The notes: generated from the letters alone by a model not told the origin. DNA of 64,000 bases from Bacillus sp. RAR_GA_16 (GCF_020165985.1 NZ_JAIUKZ010000015.1:496001-560000); one strand, 5' to 3'; counted from the first letter of the stretch, positions 34,800-44,221 are shown. Program-made: numbers and translations.

Positions 34800-36905
34800 T
34801 TAAACCGGCAACAACTGTGAGGGCTCATCTGTATAAAAAAGTTTTAGCTCATGCAGGGCTCGTGTACACCCTACGTATAACAGTTTGGCATCTTCAGCGT
34901 TTAGAATGTAATTTTCTTTATTCGTATTCGCTACGATAACACCATCAAATTCTAGTCCCTTTGTTAAATAAATGGGTACTACAGAAATGCCCCCTGCATA
35001 GGACCGATCGTCTTCTGACAGAAGGTTAACATCCTGCTCCTTAGCAAGCTCCTGATACAAGCATTGGCATTCTTCTTCACTTCTTCCAACTATAGCAATG
35101 GTTTTCAGCCCTCGCCCCTTCATTTCCCGCGCTGTTTCTAACAAGGAGTCCACGAGTTTGTCTTTTGGTATTTTACGAACGACCACTTTCTCCCCACTCC
35201 GAAATACGGGTATAGCCGGCTGAACCGGTATTTCGGCATGAGCAATGACTTTATTAGCAAATTCAATAATTTCTAATGTAGAGCGATAGCTTTGTTCTAA
35301 TTCTATATAAAGCTCATTACCTTCAAATAATTCTCTAAATTCTTCCCACCGATAAATTCCCTTATAGGCGTGTATCCCCTGCGCAAGATCTCCTAGTATC
35401 GTAAAAGAGCGAGCGCGATTCACTTCCATTAACAAAGCTAATTGAAACGGTGAGAAGTCCTGTGCCTCATCAATCACGATATGTTGAAAAACATCATCCT
35501 TATGCACACCATTTAACTTAAGTTGAATATAAAGAAGGGGAGCAAGGTCAGAAGACGCAACCCTCTTTTTCTTTAAAAGCTTTGCCGTTTCTTTTATGAG
35601 CATCTCACCAAGCATTTGAACTCTTATGCTTTCATCAACATACTTGGGAGGATTTGTTTGAAACAATGATTTATAAAAAGAAAAGGCTGTTTGCTTCGGC
35701 CATTTTTTAAAGTATCGCTTCAGTTGATCATTCGCAAGCTTCCGATACTCTTTTTGCAAATGACTACCTTCAATCGATTTAATTTCATCTTTGATCCAAA
35801 TTTTAAAGCGGTTCATCAGCATGTCGCGCTTCCGGGCAACTGGGTAGCCAGAGAGATCCTTTATCCACTGTTCAATTTTCACTTCAGAAAGCGTACTTCC
35901 TTCAAAAGGAGTGAACGATCCTTCTGGACTTACTGATTGGCTATAATTAAAAAGAGCTTCATCGATCCATTTTTTAAATGCGATCGATCCTTTTACTCTA
36001 CCGCCAGCCAAATCCATGTCAGGTCGTTCTTCTCCAAACCATTTTTGAAGATCATCTTCTGAAGCATCCACGTTTATGTTTTCTTCAATCATCTTTAATG
36101 TCCAATCGGTAAAAGTCGATTGTTGAATTCCTCCAACACCTAACTCGGGCAGTACGCCAGAAATATAGTCCAGGAACATACGGTTCGGTGCAAAAATAAT
36201 CATTCTTCCTGCCTGAATGGTATCGCGATATTCGTACAATAAGTAAGCTAACCGGTGCAAAGCAACCGTAGTTTTCCCGCTCCCTGCTGCACCTTGAATG
36301 ATTAACGGGGTCGACCGCTCTGCACGTATAATATCATTTTGCTTTGCTTGGATTGTGGAAACAATATCACGAAGACGATTATCTTTATTTTCACTTAGAC
36401 GATAGAGAAGAAACTCATCGGATCCACTTAACTCATCGCTTCCTTCCACATAAGTATCCACCACTCGCTGTAGTTCTTTATCTCGGATCACAATGTTTCT
36501 TTTCAGTTCAATATTTCCTTCAATGACCCCATCTGGTGATAGGTAATAAACATCCTTTTCTGCTCCTGTAAAGGCATAGAACATACTGGCAACAGGCGCG
36601 CGCCAATCAACCACTAGAGAATCCTGTGACTCCCCATGTGCTACGCCAACCTTCCCAATATAATAGGAACGTGATGACTTCTCTTCTTCTTGAAAATCCA
36701 TCCGAGCAAAGTACGGTTCTTTTGCCGCTATGGTAAGTGATTGGCGATTTTCCTCTCGTATGCTTTCGAGGACCTGTTCCGTTACATTATCACCTGAATA
36801 CCGGGGGTATCCTTCTAACGCTTTTTGCTGTTTTGCAATCTCGGCAGCGATTTGATCGAGTTGCTGCTTCTCTTTTCGATAGGCACTTTGAGTCTCATGG
36901 TCCAA
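34800..36905 (-). CDS. helD: HelD-type RNA-polymerase-recycling helicase
   Basis: 701 residues from TTG 36905, nine bases after AAGGAGG. A coiled-coil N-terminal arm (residues 1-60) precedes a UvrD-like motor: Walker A LIIQGAAGSGKTTVALHRLAYLLY, Walker B HIVIDEAQDFSPFQ, motif III FTILGDLAQGIHAYKG, motif IV-VI YIELEQSYRSTLEI, YLTKGLEFDGVIV and LYVGCTRALHELKL. HelD removes stalled RNA polymerase from nucleic acid in Firmicutes. It is somewhat shorter than the about 770-residue B. subtilis protein. Confidence 0.9.
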   Translation of the reverse strand: MDHETQSAYRKEKQQLDQIAAEIAKQQKALEGYPRYSGDNVTEQVLESIREENRQSLTIAAKEPYFARMDFQEEEKSSRSYYIGKVGVAHGESQDSLVVDWRAPVASMFYAFTGAEKDVYYLSPDGVIEGNIELKRNIVIRDKELQRVVDTYVEGSDELSGSDEFLLYRLSENKDNRLRDIVSTIQAKQNDIIRAERSTPLIIQGAAGSGKTTVALHRLAYLLYEYRDTIQAGRMIIFAPNRMFLDYISGVLPELGVGGIQQSTFTDWTLKMIEENINVDASEDDLQKWFGEERPDMDLAGGRVKGSIAFKKWIDEALFNYSQSVSPEGSFTPFEGSTLSEVKIEQWIKDLSGYPVARKRDMLMNRFKIWIKDEIKSIEGSHLQKEYRKLANDQLKRYFKKWPKQTAFSFYKSLFQTNPPKYVDESIRVQMLGEMLIKETAKLLKKKRVASSDLAPLLYIQLKLNGVHKDDVFQHIVIDEAQDFSPFQLALLMEVNRARSFTILGDLAQGIHAYKGIYRWEEFRELFEGNELYIELEQSYRSTLEIIEFANKVIAHAEIPVQPAIPVFRSGEKVVVRKIPKDKLVDSLLETAREMKGRGLKTIAIVGRSEEECQCLYQELAKEQDVNLLSEDDRSYAGGISVVPIYLTKGLEFDGVIVANTNKENYILNAEDAKLLYVGCTRALHELKLFYTDEPSQLLPV

Positions 36906-37117
36906 GATCAGTTACCTCCTTATGAGATTTGTCTTTCAATAGACAGAAGTTTAATAATACCACAAAGACAGACAATCCACCAAAATGTTTTCGGAAAATT
37001 TAAAAATAAAATATTTTCGAAAGAATTACCTCTTAAAATGATCCAAATTCTTTATCACCTCGTTAGCTAAGTGTAATCAAAGGTAACGAAAAAAAAACGA
37101 GGAGCGTGAAGAGAAAA

Positions 37118-38467
37118 ATGAAGATGAAAAAAGCATTTAAAAAATTATTGGTTCCTGCTCTAGGGCTAACCCTGTTGTTCCCGACAGTTGCAGGAGCAGC
37201 TGATCCAGAACCAACGGTTAGTACTCCAGCTGCCGATCTACGAGCTACACTTGATCAACTCTTATCCGAACATTTTGTACTAGCTGTTACGTCGATGACA
37301 AAATCGTATGATGGCACCAAGGATGCTGAAAAAGTAACAGAAGCGCTTGATCAGAACGCAGCCGATATGACACCAGCCATCGCATCTGTATACGGTGATG
37401 AAGCCGCACAACAATTTGAAGATATTTTTAGAGGACATAATGATTATTCAGCTGATTTTGTGAAAGCAGCAACTGAAGATGATGCAGAACTTCGCAAAGA
37501 AGCTGAGAAAGAAGTAGATGAATTTGTCGATGAGTTCTCCACTTTCCTGGATACAGCAACTGAAGGAAATCTCCCAAAAGAGGCTGCTGCAGATGTTTTG
37601 GAAGTTCATGAAGACCAAGTTTTAACAACATTTGATGAGTATACGGAAGGAAATTACGAACAAGCTTATACAACATTCCGTGAAGGTCATAAGCATATGT
37701 TTGCCATTAGTAAAGCATTGTCGAGTGCGATTGTTACACAGATGCCAGATAAATTTGAGAATACAAAAGCTGATACACCAGCTGCAGACCTACGATCAAC
37801 TCTAAACAGTTTAGCATCTGAACATTTTGCGCTTTCTTCACTTGGTCTCGAAAAAGGCTATGACCAATCAGAAGACTATGACTTTGTAAACTGGGCTGAA
37901 GACAGAAACACTGCTGACTTCAAAGCTGCAATTGGCTCAATTTACGGAGATGAAGGTGCTGCTCAGTTTGAAAAGATCTGGCAAGAAGATCACATCGCTG
38001 CACAAGCTGATCTCGTTGTTGCCTCTCTCTCTGAAGATGAAGAAGCGATGAAAATGGCAAAAGAACGTCTCTTAACCACTTTCCCTGAAAACTTCGGTGC
38101 ATTCCTAGGAACGGCTACAGAAGAAAACCTACCAACAGATGCAGCGACAGAAGCACTTATGGCTCATGAAAAACAAGTTGTTGGCACATTTGAATCGTAC
38201 ATGTCTGGTGACTTCAAAGCTTCAACAGATCAATTCCGTGAAGGCTATGCCTTTATGTTTGGTGTAGGTGAATCGCTAGGCGGAGCGATTGTGAAACAAA
38301 TGCCTGACAAGTTTGCTGGAGAAGCAATGCCTGGCGATATGCCTAAAACTGGTATGGGTGGTGCAAGTGAGCAGTCATCTGACCTTACAGCTCTTTGGAT
38401 AACGGTTGGTTCTCTTGCAGTAGCTGGTTCAGCATTTGCTATTCGCAAAAAAATCGTTAATCAGTAA
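37118..38467 (+). CDS. Exported two-repeat helical protein with sortase-like C-terminus
   Basis: 449 residues from ATG 37118 (GAGGAG 13 bases upstream; GTG 37106 lies too close to it). A signal peptide (MKKAFKKLLVPALGLTLLFPTVAGAA) is followed by two homologous all-helical repeats of about 170 residues, beginning PAADLRATLDQLLSEHFVLAVTSM and PAADLRSTLNSLASEHFALSSLGL. Each ends in QMPDKF. The His, Asp and Glu pattern (SEHF, GHNDYSADF, VHEDQV) could bind metal. The C-terminus has MPKTGMGG, a hydrophobic helix and RKK, which looks like a variant sortase signal. I do not recognise a characterised homologue. Confidence 0.7.
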   Translation: MKMKKAFKKLLVPALGLTLLFPTVAGAADPEPTVSTPAADLRATLDQLLSEHFVLAVTSMTKSYDGTKDAEKVTEALDQNAADMTPAIASVYGDEAAQQFEDIFRGHNDYSADFVKAATEDDAELRKEAEKEVDEFVDEFSTFLDTATEGNLPKEAAADVLEVHEDQVLTTFDEYTEGNYEQAYTTFREGHKHMFAISKALSSAIVTQMPDKFENTKADTPAADLRSTLNSLASEHFALSSLGLEKGYDQSEDYDFVNWAEDRNTADFKAAIGSIYGDEGAAQFEKIWQEDHIAAQADLVVASLSEDEEAMKMAKERLLTTFPENFGAFLGTATEENLPTDAATEALMAHEKQVVGTFESYMSGDFKASTDQFREGYAFMFGVGESLGGAIVKQMPDKFAGEAMPGDMPKTGMGGASEQSSDLTALWITVGSLAVAGSAFAIRKKIVNQ

Positions 38468-38499
38468 AACTTCATTCACCTTAAAATAAATAAAGACGT

Positions 38500-38535
38500 A
38501 AAAAACGCTTCTAACATGGGTTAGAAGCGTTTTTT
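38500..38535. terminator. Bidirectional terminator
   Basis: AAAAAACGCTTCTAAC-ATGG-GTTAGAAGCGTTTTTT. Confidence 0.94.
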
Positions 38536-38537
38536 CA

Positions 38538-39098
38538 TTAGGCGTTATGTTGTTTTAACACCTCAATGACAGAATCGATTTTTGCATGATCCTCTGGAGA
38601 CTGATCAATATGATGCCAGACTAAGTTCCCTCTGCCATCATAAATCCACGTTCCGCCTTGAATATAAACATCCTGTGTCTTCATGGATTTTAAAACAAAA
38701 TCTTTTTTCTTTTGTTCTTTTGGAATAAATCCATCCATCTTACGAGTGATGAACCCGATAGCTGCTTGTCCAAGCAATTTCCATTTCGGCATCGTATGGT
38801 GTCCCATTCCTCGATAGGCTTCTCTTTTCGGATCACCTGCAATCACAAATGGAAACTCTCCAAAAGCTTCAATAAACTGACGAATATATGTGGCATTAGA
38901 AGGAGCAATCGCAATGATCTGAAATCCTTCCTTCTCTATTTCATCAACGCGCTTACGCAACTGCGTAAGATAGGCTCGACAGACTGGTCAGCCAAGATGA
39001 CGGACAAATACGACCATTGATTTCTTTTGATTAATTAGCTGTGCAAGCGTAACGTTCGTACTTTCCGGAATTTCAAGCTGATATGTTAATTGATCCAA
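38538..39098 (-). CDS. SelU/PRXL2-like peroxiredoxin-fold protein, probable selenoprotein (Sec37)
   Basis: Read through one in-frame TGA, the frame from TTG 39098 (AAGGAGAGG upstream) to 38538 gives 186 residues. The TGA (38990-38988) sits in VVFVRHLG-U-PVCRAYL, exactly where AhpC/TSA-like PRXL2 proteins carry the first Cys of CxxC and where fish SelU carries selenocysteine. The rest is a normal thioredoxin-like fold (IIAIAPSNATYIRQFIEAFGEFPFVIAGDP, GGTWIYDGRGNLVWHHID). Eighteen bases after the TGA a perfect eight-pair hairpin follows, like a bacterial SECIS. If TGA is a stop, only a 36-residue peptide is made; a TTG at 38960 lies after the active site. Confidence 0.75.
38952..38969 (-). promoter_or_regulatory. 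Candidate bacterial SECIS hairpin
   Basis: On the minus strand CTTACGCA-GT-TGCGTAAG is a perfect inverted repeat (realistic loop CAGTTG, containing the GU expected for SelB contact). It starts 18 bases after the in-frame TGA and is read through as coding sequence. Confidence 0.6.
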
Positions 39099-39121
39099 AG
39101 TAACCTCTCCTTACTTGCTTG

Positions 39122-39733
39122 TTATGACGTTTGGTCGGTGTTAACCACCTGCTTCTTATGTTCAATTTTACACTTTTTCTGATAGTAGTGATACCCTATG
39201 AATCCAATAACTGCCACAACCAGAACCAAGAAAAGATATTTTTGAATACTTCCAAAGATCGCTTGAACGGATTTGATGTTTCCATTTTTTCCGATCCATA
39301 ACATTGCAATTGTCCATGGGAAAATTCCTATAAAGGTAAGAACACCGAAGACCCATGCCTTGACCTTACTCATCCCAGACACATAGGACACATAGTTTCC
39401 TACACCAAGCGGGCGCGTAATCGCAATACTCCAAGATCCACACTTTCTAAACCAACGTTGCACTCGTTCTACTTTTTTCTTTTTAAGCTTTTTTTCTATC
39501 TTATCTTTTACTTTCAGACCGATCCCATAAGGAATAAAGCTGAAAATCGTATAGATCACACTAGTCAGGAATGCGTAACCGATCATTTCAATAACGGAAG
39601 CATTTAATAAGTAACCATACGTTAGTGTCATCATACCGCCTGGAAAAGGCAAAGATGATGCTTCAATCGCATTGCTGATCAGAAGGCCCCAGATTCCAAG
39701 CTCCTTTAGGAAGTGAATGAGAAATTCCAACAT
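39122..39733 (-). CDS. DedA/VTT family membrane protein
   Basis: 203 residues from ATG 39733 behind AAAGGAG; the upstream in-frame extension lacks a site. Four to five membrane helices are present. The DedA pattern is clear: LGIWGLLISNAIEASSLPFPGGMMTLTYGYLL (reentrant loop with an acidic residue), RWFRKCGSWSIAITRPLGVGNYVSYVSGMSKVKAWVFGVLTFIGIFPWTIAMLWIG. DedA proteins are lipid scramblases/flippases, some for undecaprenyl-phosphate or phosphatidylethanolamine. The C-terminal tail is basic. Confidence 0.85.
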   Translation of the reverse strand: MLEFLIHFLKELGIWGLLISNAIEASSLPFPGGMMTLTYGYLLNASVIEMIGYAFLTSVIYTIFSFIPYGIGLKVKDKIEKKLKKKKVERVQRWFRKCGSWSIAITRPLGVGNYVSYVSGMSKVKAWVFGVLTFIGIFPWTIAMLWIGKNGNIKSVQAIFGSIQKYLFLVLVVAVIGFIGYHYYQKKCKIEHKKQVVNTDQTS

Positions 39734-39932
39734 AGTGGATCCGATCTCCTTTGCTTTTAAATGATGTCTGTCTATTAAGTTCCCTGATTGCCGAGCATGA
39801 AACCGAATTAGAGCTGTTTTAATCTTCCAATTCGACAAATACTTTTGTTTTCATCCGCGAAATTTAAAATATTTCCGCGGAAATGAAAAGATATTCTGAA
39901 ATCTATCGGCAATAACTGAGAAAAAATCATAA

Positions 39933-39966
39933 AAAATCCCTATCACCATAAAAGTGATAGGGATTT
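39933..39966 (-). terminator. Terminator of the aminotransferase gene
   Basis: AAATCCCTATCAC / GTGATAGGGATTT stem; on the minus strand it is followed by a T run. Confidence 0.9.
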
Positions 39967-39971
39967 CCCCA

Positions 39972-41300
39972 TTATGAACCTACACTGACAGCCTGCTTTT
40001 CAAGTTCGAATGCAATCACAGCTTCTTCAAAAATGCGCAGCCCTTCATCTAATTGTTCTTTCGTTATAATAAGTGGAGGAATCATGCGGATAACTTCCTG
40101 ATGTTTTCCACAAAGATAGAAGAGAACGCCCTTTTCAAGTGATAAATCTAATATGCGCATCATTCCATTACCATCCGGTGATCCTGTTTCAGGATCGATA
40201 ATTTCAATTCCTATCATGAGACCAACGCCCCGGATATCGCCAATCACTTGATGCCGTTCTTTAATACAAGCCAATTTTTCTAAAGCATAGGCTCCCATTT
40301 CCCGAGAATTCTTAAGTAATTCTTCCTCTTCAATTACATCAAGAGTTGCCAGAGCAGCTGAACAGGCAATCGGGTTCCCACCAAACGTTGTCCCATGTGT
40401 TCCCATTGGCCACTGACTCATTAATTCTTTTGAAGCAACTGTCGCACTTAAGGGGAGCCCAGAGGCAATTCCTTTTGCAATCGCCATAATATCTGGTGTT
40501 ACATCAAACGTCTGGGCAGCAAACCATTCTCCCGTACGCCCAAATCCTGTTTGAACTTCATCAAAAATGAGTAACATTCCATGACGATCACAAATTTCTC
40601 TCACTTTCTGTAGCCATTCTTTCGGTGGAATGATATAGCCACCTTCTCCTAAAACAGGTTCTACGATAACACAAGCCACTTCTTCAGGAGTTACTTGGTG
40701 ATCAAAAAGCCGTTCAAAATCTTTCTCGAGCTCAGAAACACAATAATCTTCTACGTTTTGCCCTTCTGGACAACCAGCCACGTCCGCATAGGGAATCTGG
40801 TAAGTTAGTCCATTAGGTTGTAAGAATTTGCGATATTTGCTTTTAGATGTACTCACACCAAGGGCACCAAGTGAGCGTCCATGGAAACACCCAGTGAAGG
40901 AAATAACATAAGGCCGCTTCGTTACATATTTAGCCAACTTCATTGCACCTTCAATAGCTTCTGTACCACTGTTTGCAAAGAAGAAGCAATCTAAATTTTC
41001 CGGCATAATGCCTTGAAGTCGTTCAGCTAGTTGAAGAATAGAGTCATACATAATCACTCCTGATGGTCCGTGCATAAGAGAATCAGCGCCATCTTTAATG
41101 GCTTTTACGACTTTAGGATGACGATGGCCCGTGTTTGCCACTGCAATTCCTGAAGTAAAATCAAGGTACGTCTTTCCATCCGCACCATAGTAATAGCACC
41201 CTTCTTCTTTCACAACAGGCAAGTTAGGATGATCCTTCGCCATACTAGGTGCTAGATAGTCTGACATGTTGTGATATCTCTGTTCAAAAGATGTAGCCAA
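39972..41300 (-). CDS. Class III aminotransferase (4-aminobutyrate aminotransferase-like)
   Basis: 442 residues from TTG 41300, eight bases after AAAGGAGG. The PLP fold is complete: [42 protein letters not shown] (phosphate loop), [38 protein letters not shown] with the PLP-contacting Asp, and [16 protein letters not shown] with the Schiff-base Lys. Members include GabT, ornithine and acetylornithine transaminases; the GabT branch fits best by overall pattern. It is transcribed with the YjiH-like gene, apparently from a sigma-54 promoter, so it probably belongs to catabolism of an amino compound. Confidence 0.85.
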   Translation of the reverse strand: MATSFEQRYHNMSDYLAPSMAKDHPNLPVVKEEGCYYYGADGKTYLDFTSGIAVANTGHRHPKVVKAIKDGADSLMHGPSGVIMYDSILQLAERLQGIMPENLDCFFFANSGTEAIEGAMKLAKYVTKRPYVISFTGCFHGRSLGALGVSTSKSKYRKFLQPNGLTYQIPYADVAGCPEGQNVEDYCVSELEKDFERLFDHQVTPEEVACVIVEPVLGEGGYIIPPKEWLQKVREICDRHGMLLIFDEVQTGFGRTGEWFAAQTFDVTPDIMAIAKGIASGLPLSATVASKELMSQWPMGTHGTTFGGNPIACSAALATLDVIEEEELLKNSREMGAYALEKLACIKERHQVIGDIRGVGLMIGIEIIDPETGSPDGNGMMRILDLSLEKGVLFYLCGKHQEVIRMIPPLIITKEQLDEGLRIFEEAVIAFELEKQAVSVGS

Positions 41301-41327
41301 TGTGTTGTCCTCCTTTAAGATCAACTT

Positions 41328-42725
41328 TTACAAAAAGAGATGAGCCATGATAACAATAATTGGAAGTGTAATAACCGTACGTTGCAAGAAAATGATCGCC
41401 AATTCAAGAACGGAAATTGGGATTTTTGATTTCACTAGTAAAATACCAATCTCGGACATATAGATAAGCTGTGTTAACGAAACAGCCGCAATCACAAAGC
41501 GAGTCAGTTCACTTTCAATACCTGTTCCAATGACAGCCGGCAAAAACATATCCGCAAAACCAACGAGCATAGCAGGAGCTGCAGCAGCTGCCTCAGGAAT
41601 TTGCATCAGTTCTAAAATCGGAACAATCGGCATTGATAAATAAGTGAAGAAAGGAGTGAATTCAGCAATGATCAGTGCAACCGTTCCAAGCGCCATTACA
41701 AGTGGAATTAACGCGAAATAAATATCTAGAACTGTATTCACACCTTGCCCCGCTACATATTTAACCCCTTTAACTTCTGAAGCTTTTTCTAGCGCTTTTT
41801 GCATTCCCCATTTAAAGCTAGAAACACCTTTGGGAACCTCTTCTGAAATCTGCTTTCCAGTGCCTTCATAATACGTGTCCGCTTTTCTGGATAAAGGCGG
41901 GATTCGCGGGCAAACAATAGCAGCGACTAGACCGGCCACAACAACTGTAAAGTAAAATGGAACGAACATCTCTTCTAGACCTATGAAACTAATCACTACA
42001 AGACTGAACGCAATTGAATTAATCGAAAAGTTTGTGGCAATGACAGCCGCTTCCCTTTTCGTGTAATACCCCTCTTCATATTGTTTCGTCGTAATTAATA
42101 CTCCTACTGTGCCTGCGCCCATCCAAGAAGCAAGCGCATCGATGGAGGAACGACCAGGTAATTTAAACAAAGGACGCATCACATGACGAAGGGCTGTTCC
42201 AAAGAAATCCATTAAACCAAATTCTAACAGTAGCGGCATAAGAAGACCGGCAAAGAGAAACCAGGCAGCAAGAACTGGGACAAGTGAGTACAGCATCGTC
42301 CCACCTGATACATCTGAAATAATAAATTCTGGGCCGAATTTAAATAATGTCATGACAGCGAAGAGGGCTCCAATCAATCTTGTGCCGATCCAGAACCAGT
42401 TTACATAGAATAATTGTTTAAGAAATGGGCGAAGCATGATGGCTTTAGGTTCGAATGCTTTTGCCACAATAGGAATAATAGCAGACAAAATAAGAATAGC
42501 TGTCATAAAACCAGGTAAGAATGGTTCGAGTGCTGTTTGAATCGATTCAGCTAATATCCCTACACCAATTGTCATTTTTCCGTTAAAAGGGACTGGGACA
42601 AGAAATAACAAGATACCAATTAAAGAAGGAATGATAAACCACGCGTAAGCTTTTTTCGACTGAGATCCCTCTACTGACTGACTAGTACTTTCTAGGGGAT
42701 ACGACTTTTCTTGTTTAACTTCCAT
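41328..42725 (-). CDS. YjiH family membrane protein (nucleoside-recognition GATE domain)
   Basis: 465 residues with ten or more helices. The core PGRSSIDALASWMGAGTVGVLITTKQYEEGYYTKREAAVIATNFSINSIAFSLVVISFIG is typical of YjiH and related GATE-domain transporters. It also has FADMFLPAVIGTGIESELTRFVIAAVSLTQLIYMSEIGILLVKSKIPI. Genes of this family often sit beside amino-acid or dipeptide catabolic enzymes. Here it lies 27 bases upstream of the aminotransferase start and first in the sigma-54 transcript, suggesting uptake of the amine or amino acid. Confidence 0.85.
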   Translation of the reverse strand: MEVKQEKSYPLESTSQSVEGSQSKKAYAWFIIPSLIGILLFLVPVPFNGKMTIGVGILAESIQTALEPFLPGFMTAILILSAIIPIVAKAFEPKAIMLRPFLKQLFYVNWFWIGTRLIGALFAVMTLFKFGPEFIISDVSGGTMLYSLVPVLAAWFLFAGLLMPLLLEFGLMDFFGTALRHVMRPLFKLPGRSSIDALASWMGAGTVGVLITTKQYEEGYYTKREAAVIATNFSINSIAFSLVVISFIGLEEMFVPFYFTVVVAGLVAAIVCPRIPPLSRKADTYYEGTGKQISEEVPKGVSSFKWGMQKALEKASEVKGVKYVAGQGVNTVLDIYFALIPLVMALGTVALIIAEFTPFFTYLSMPIVPILELMQIPEAAAAAPAMLVGFADMFLPAVIGTGIESELTRFVIAAVSLTQLIYMSEIGILLVKSKIPISVLELAIIFLQRTVITLPIIVIMAHLFL

Positions 42726-42780
42726 TTTCCACTCTCCTTCGACACTTTTAATATTAATTCATATTGTTGCATATAAATTA

Positions 42781-42820
42781 AAAAAGAAGCAAGAGATATT
42801 TTTACTCTTCGCTTCTTTTA
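42781..42820 (-). terminator. Terminator of the activator gene, overlapping the sigma-54 start site
   Basis: On the minus strand AAAAGAAGC(G)AAGAG (42819-42805) pairs with CTCTTGCTTCTTTT (42795-42782), with one bulged base, followed by T. It ends the activator transcript but begins inside the promoter region of the next unit. Confidence 0.75.
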
Positions 42821-42823
42821 ACA

Positions 42824-42839
42824 TGCAAGTATTATGCCA
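42824..42839 (-). promoter_or_regulatory. Sigma-54 (SigL) -24/-12 promoter for yjiH-aminotransferase
   Basis: On the minus strand TGGCATAATACTTGCA: GG (42838-42837) and GC (42826-42825) are ten bases apart, the exact -24/-12 spacing of TGGCAC-N5-TTGC. The start is expected near 42813. Confidence 0.85.
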
Positions 42840-42843
42840 GAAG

Positions 42844-44208
42844 TTATTTAATTCTGTATTTTTTAAGTTTTCTAACTACTGTTGGTTGACTCATCCCTAG
42901 TGCCTCAGCGATCTTCGTTGTTGTACGAAAGTACCGTCTAGCCTGCTCAAGTCGTTCTTTTTCTACTTTTTCTACTGTTTCTTGTAATGTTTCATGAAAA
43001 TTATTCATTTCTGAATAAGATTCTGTTGAACTTTTATATGTTAGTGGCAAATCCTCTTCATGTATAACGAATGCATCTGAAGTCACGATAAGACGTTCAA
43101 TCACATTCATCAGCTCTCGTACATTTCCTCTCCACTTATGTTGTGTTAATTCGTGAATCACTACTTTATTCAATATCCGCTTTCGTTTATATACTTTGCA
43201 GAAGTGATCGACAAACGATTGGATGAGGGGGAGGATATCTTCCCTTCTCTCACGTAAAGGAGGAATCACTAACGGAACAACATTCAGTCGAAAATATAAA
43301 TCCTCTCGAAACATTTTTTCTCGGACAGCTTGTTCCAAATCTTTGTTCGTCGCACTAATGATTCGAAAATCTGAGCTAACCTCTTTTCTCCCTCCTAAAC
43401 GATAAAAGCGCTTCTCTTGAATAAGTTTTAATACCTTCACTTGATTTTGGAGCGAAAGTTCTCCAATCTCATCAAGAAAAAGCGTACCGCTAGCCGCCAT
43501 CTCTGCAAGACCAATGCGCCCACCTTTTCTTGCTCCAGTAAATGCTCCATCTTCATACCCGAAAAGTTCCGCTTCAAATAAGGACTCAGGAATTGCCCCA
43601 CAGTTCACTTCAATAAAAGGCGCATCTTTCCGTTCACTTTTAGAATGTATGTAGCGAGCAAGCTCTGTCTTTCCTACCCCCGATTCACCTAGGAGAAGAA
43701 CATTCACATCTACTCCAGCAACCTGCTTTCCAGTAGCCAAAATTTTTCTCATAGCATCACTTCGAGCAATTAGTCCCCCATCATCCTGCTGCTGCTTGAG
43801 CTGCTCAAGCTCATTTCTCACACGCTCCATCTCAGAAGACATCTCTTCCATTCCAGCCTTAATTTCCATTAACTCGGTTATGTCGTGTGAATAACTGACA
43901 ATCCTTACAAGTTCTCCGCTATCATTGAATACAGGCAGTCCGGTAACAAGTAGCTTTTTCCCATCAGGACCTGTCTGCACAAACGTGACACGCTTTCTTT
44001 CTTTTACGACTAACGGTGTAGCAAGTGGTGTAAATAATCCTTCGTTCTCGAGCTCATAAACGGACCTGCCCATCAGGTCATCGGCTTTTACACCATATAC
44101 CATACCTGTTCCTTCACTAACTTTGACAATAATCCCATTTCGATCTGTTACTAGAATATCGTCTTGTAATGAATGAAAGATCGCCTTATATTCATTCCAA
44201 TCTGACAA
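42844..44208 (-). CDS. Sigma-54-dependent transcriptional activator with PAS sensor
   Basis: About 454 residues from TTG 44208 (GGGG seven bases upstream) or 461 from ATG 44229, which has no clear ribosome site. PAS domain: residues about 5-115 (DDILVTDRNGIIVKVSEGTGMVYG...). AAA domain: Walker A LLLGESGVGKTELARYIH, sigma-54 contact loop ELFGYEDGAFTGARKGG (GAFTGA), Walker B GTLFLDEIGEL, and ISATNKDL...REDLYFRLNVVPL. C-terminal Fis-type helix-turn-helix: TTKIAEALGMSQPTVVRKLKKYRIK. It should activate the sigma-54 promoter just downstream. The PAS domain presumably senses the inducer. Confidence 0.92.
   Translation of the reverse strand: MSDWNEYKAIFHSLQDDILVTDRNGIIVKVSEGTGMVYGVKADDLMGRSVYELENEGLFTPLATPLVVKERKRVTFVQTGPDGKKLLVTGLPVFNDSGELVRIVSYSHDITELMEIKAGMEEMSSEMERVRNELEQLKQQQDDGGLIARSDAMRKILATGKQVAGVDVNVLLLGESGVGKTELARYIHSKSERKDAPFIEVNCGAIPESLFEAELFGYEDGAFTGARKGGRIGLAEMAASGTLFLDEIGELSLQNQVKVLKLIQEKRFYRLGGRKEVSSDFRIISATNKDLEQAVREKMFREDLYFRLNVVPLVIPPLRERREDILPLIQSFVDHFCKVYKRKRILNKVVIHELTQHKWRGNVRELMNVIERLIVTSDAFVIHEEDLPLTYKSSTESYSEMNNFHETLQETVEKVEKERLEQARRYFRTTTKIAEALGMSQPTVVRKLKKYRIK
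43001..43018. promoter_or_regulatory. Upstream activator site for the sigma-54 promoter
   Basis: TTATTCA-TTTC-TGAATAA, a perfect seven-base inverted repeat inside the activator coding region. It lies about 165 bases upstream of the -24 element, the usual distance. The same palindrome occurs at 44222-44239 and 44284-44303. Confidence 0.7.
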
Positions 44209-44221
44209 ATCATCACCCCAC

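Noticed and set aside
38538-38960. A shorter reading of the peroxiredoxin-like gene starting at TTG 38960
   Set aside because: It starts after the redox motif, has no ribosome site, and omits the first strands of the thioredoxin fold.
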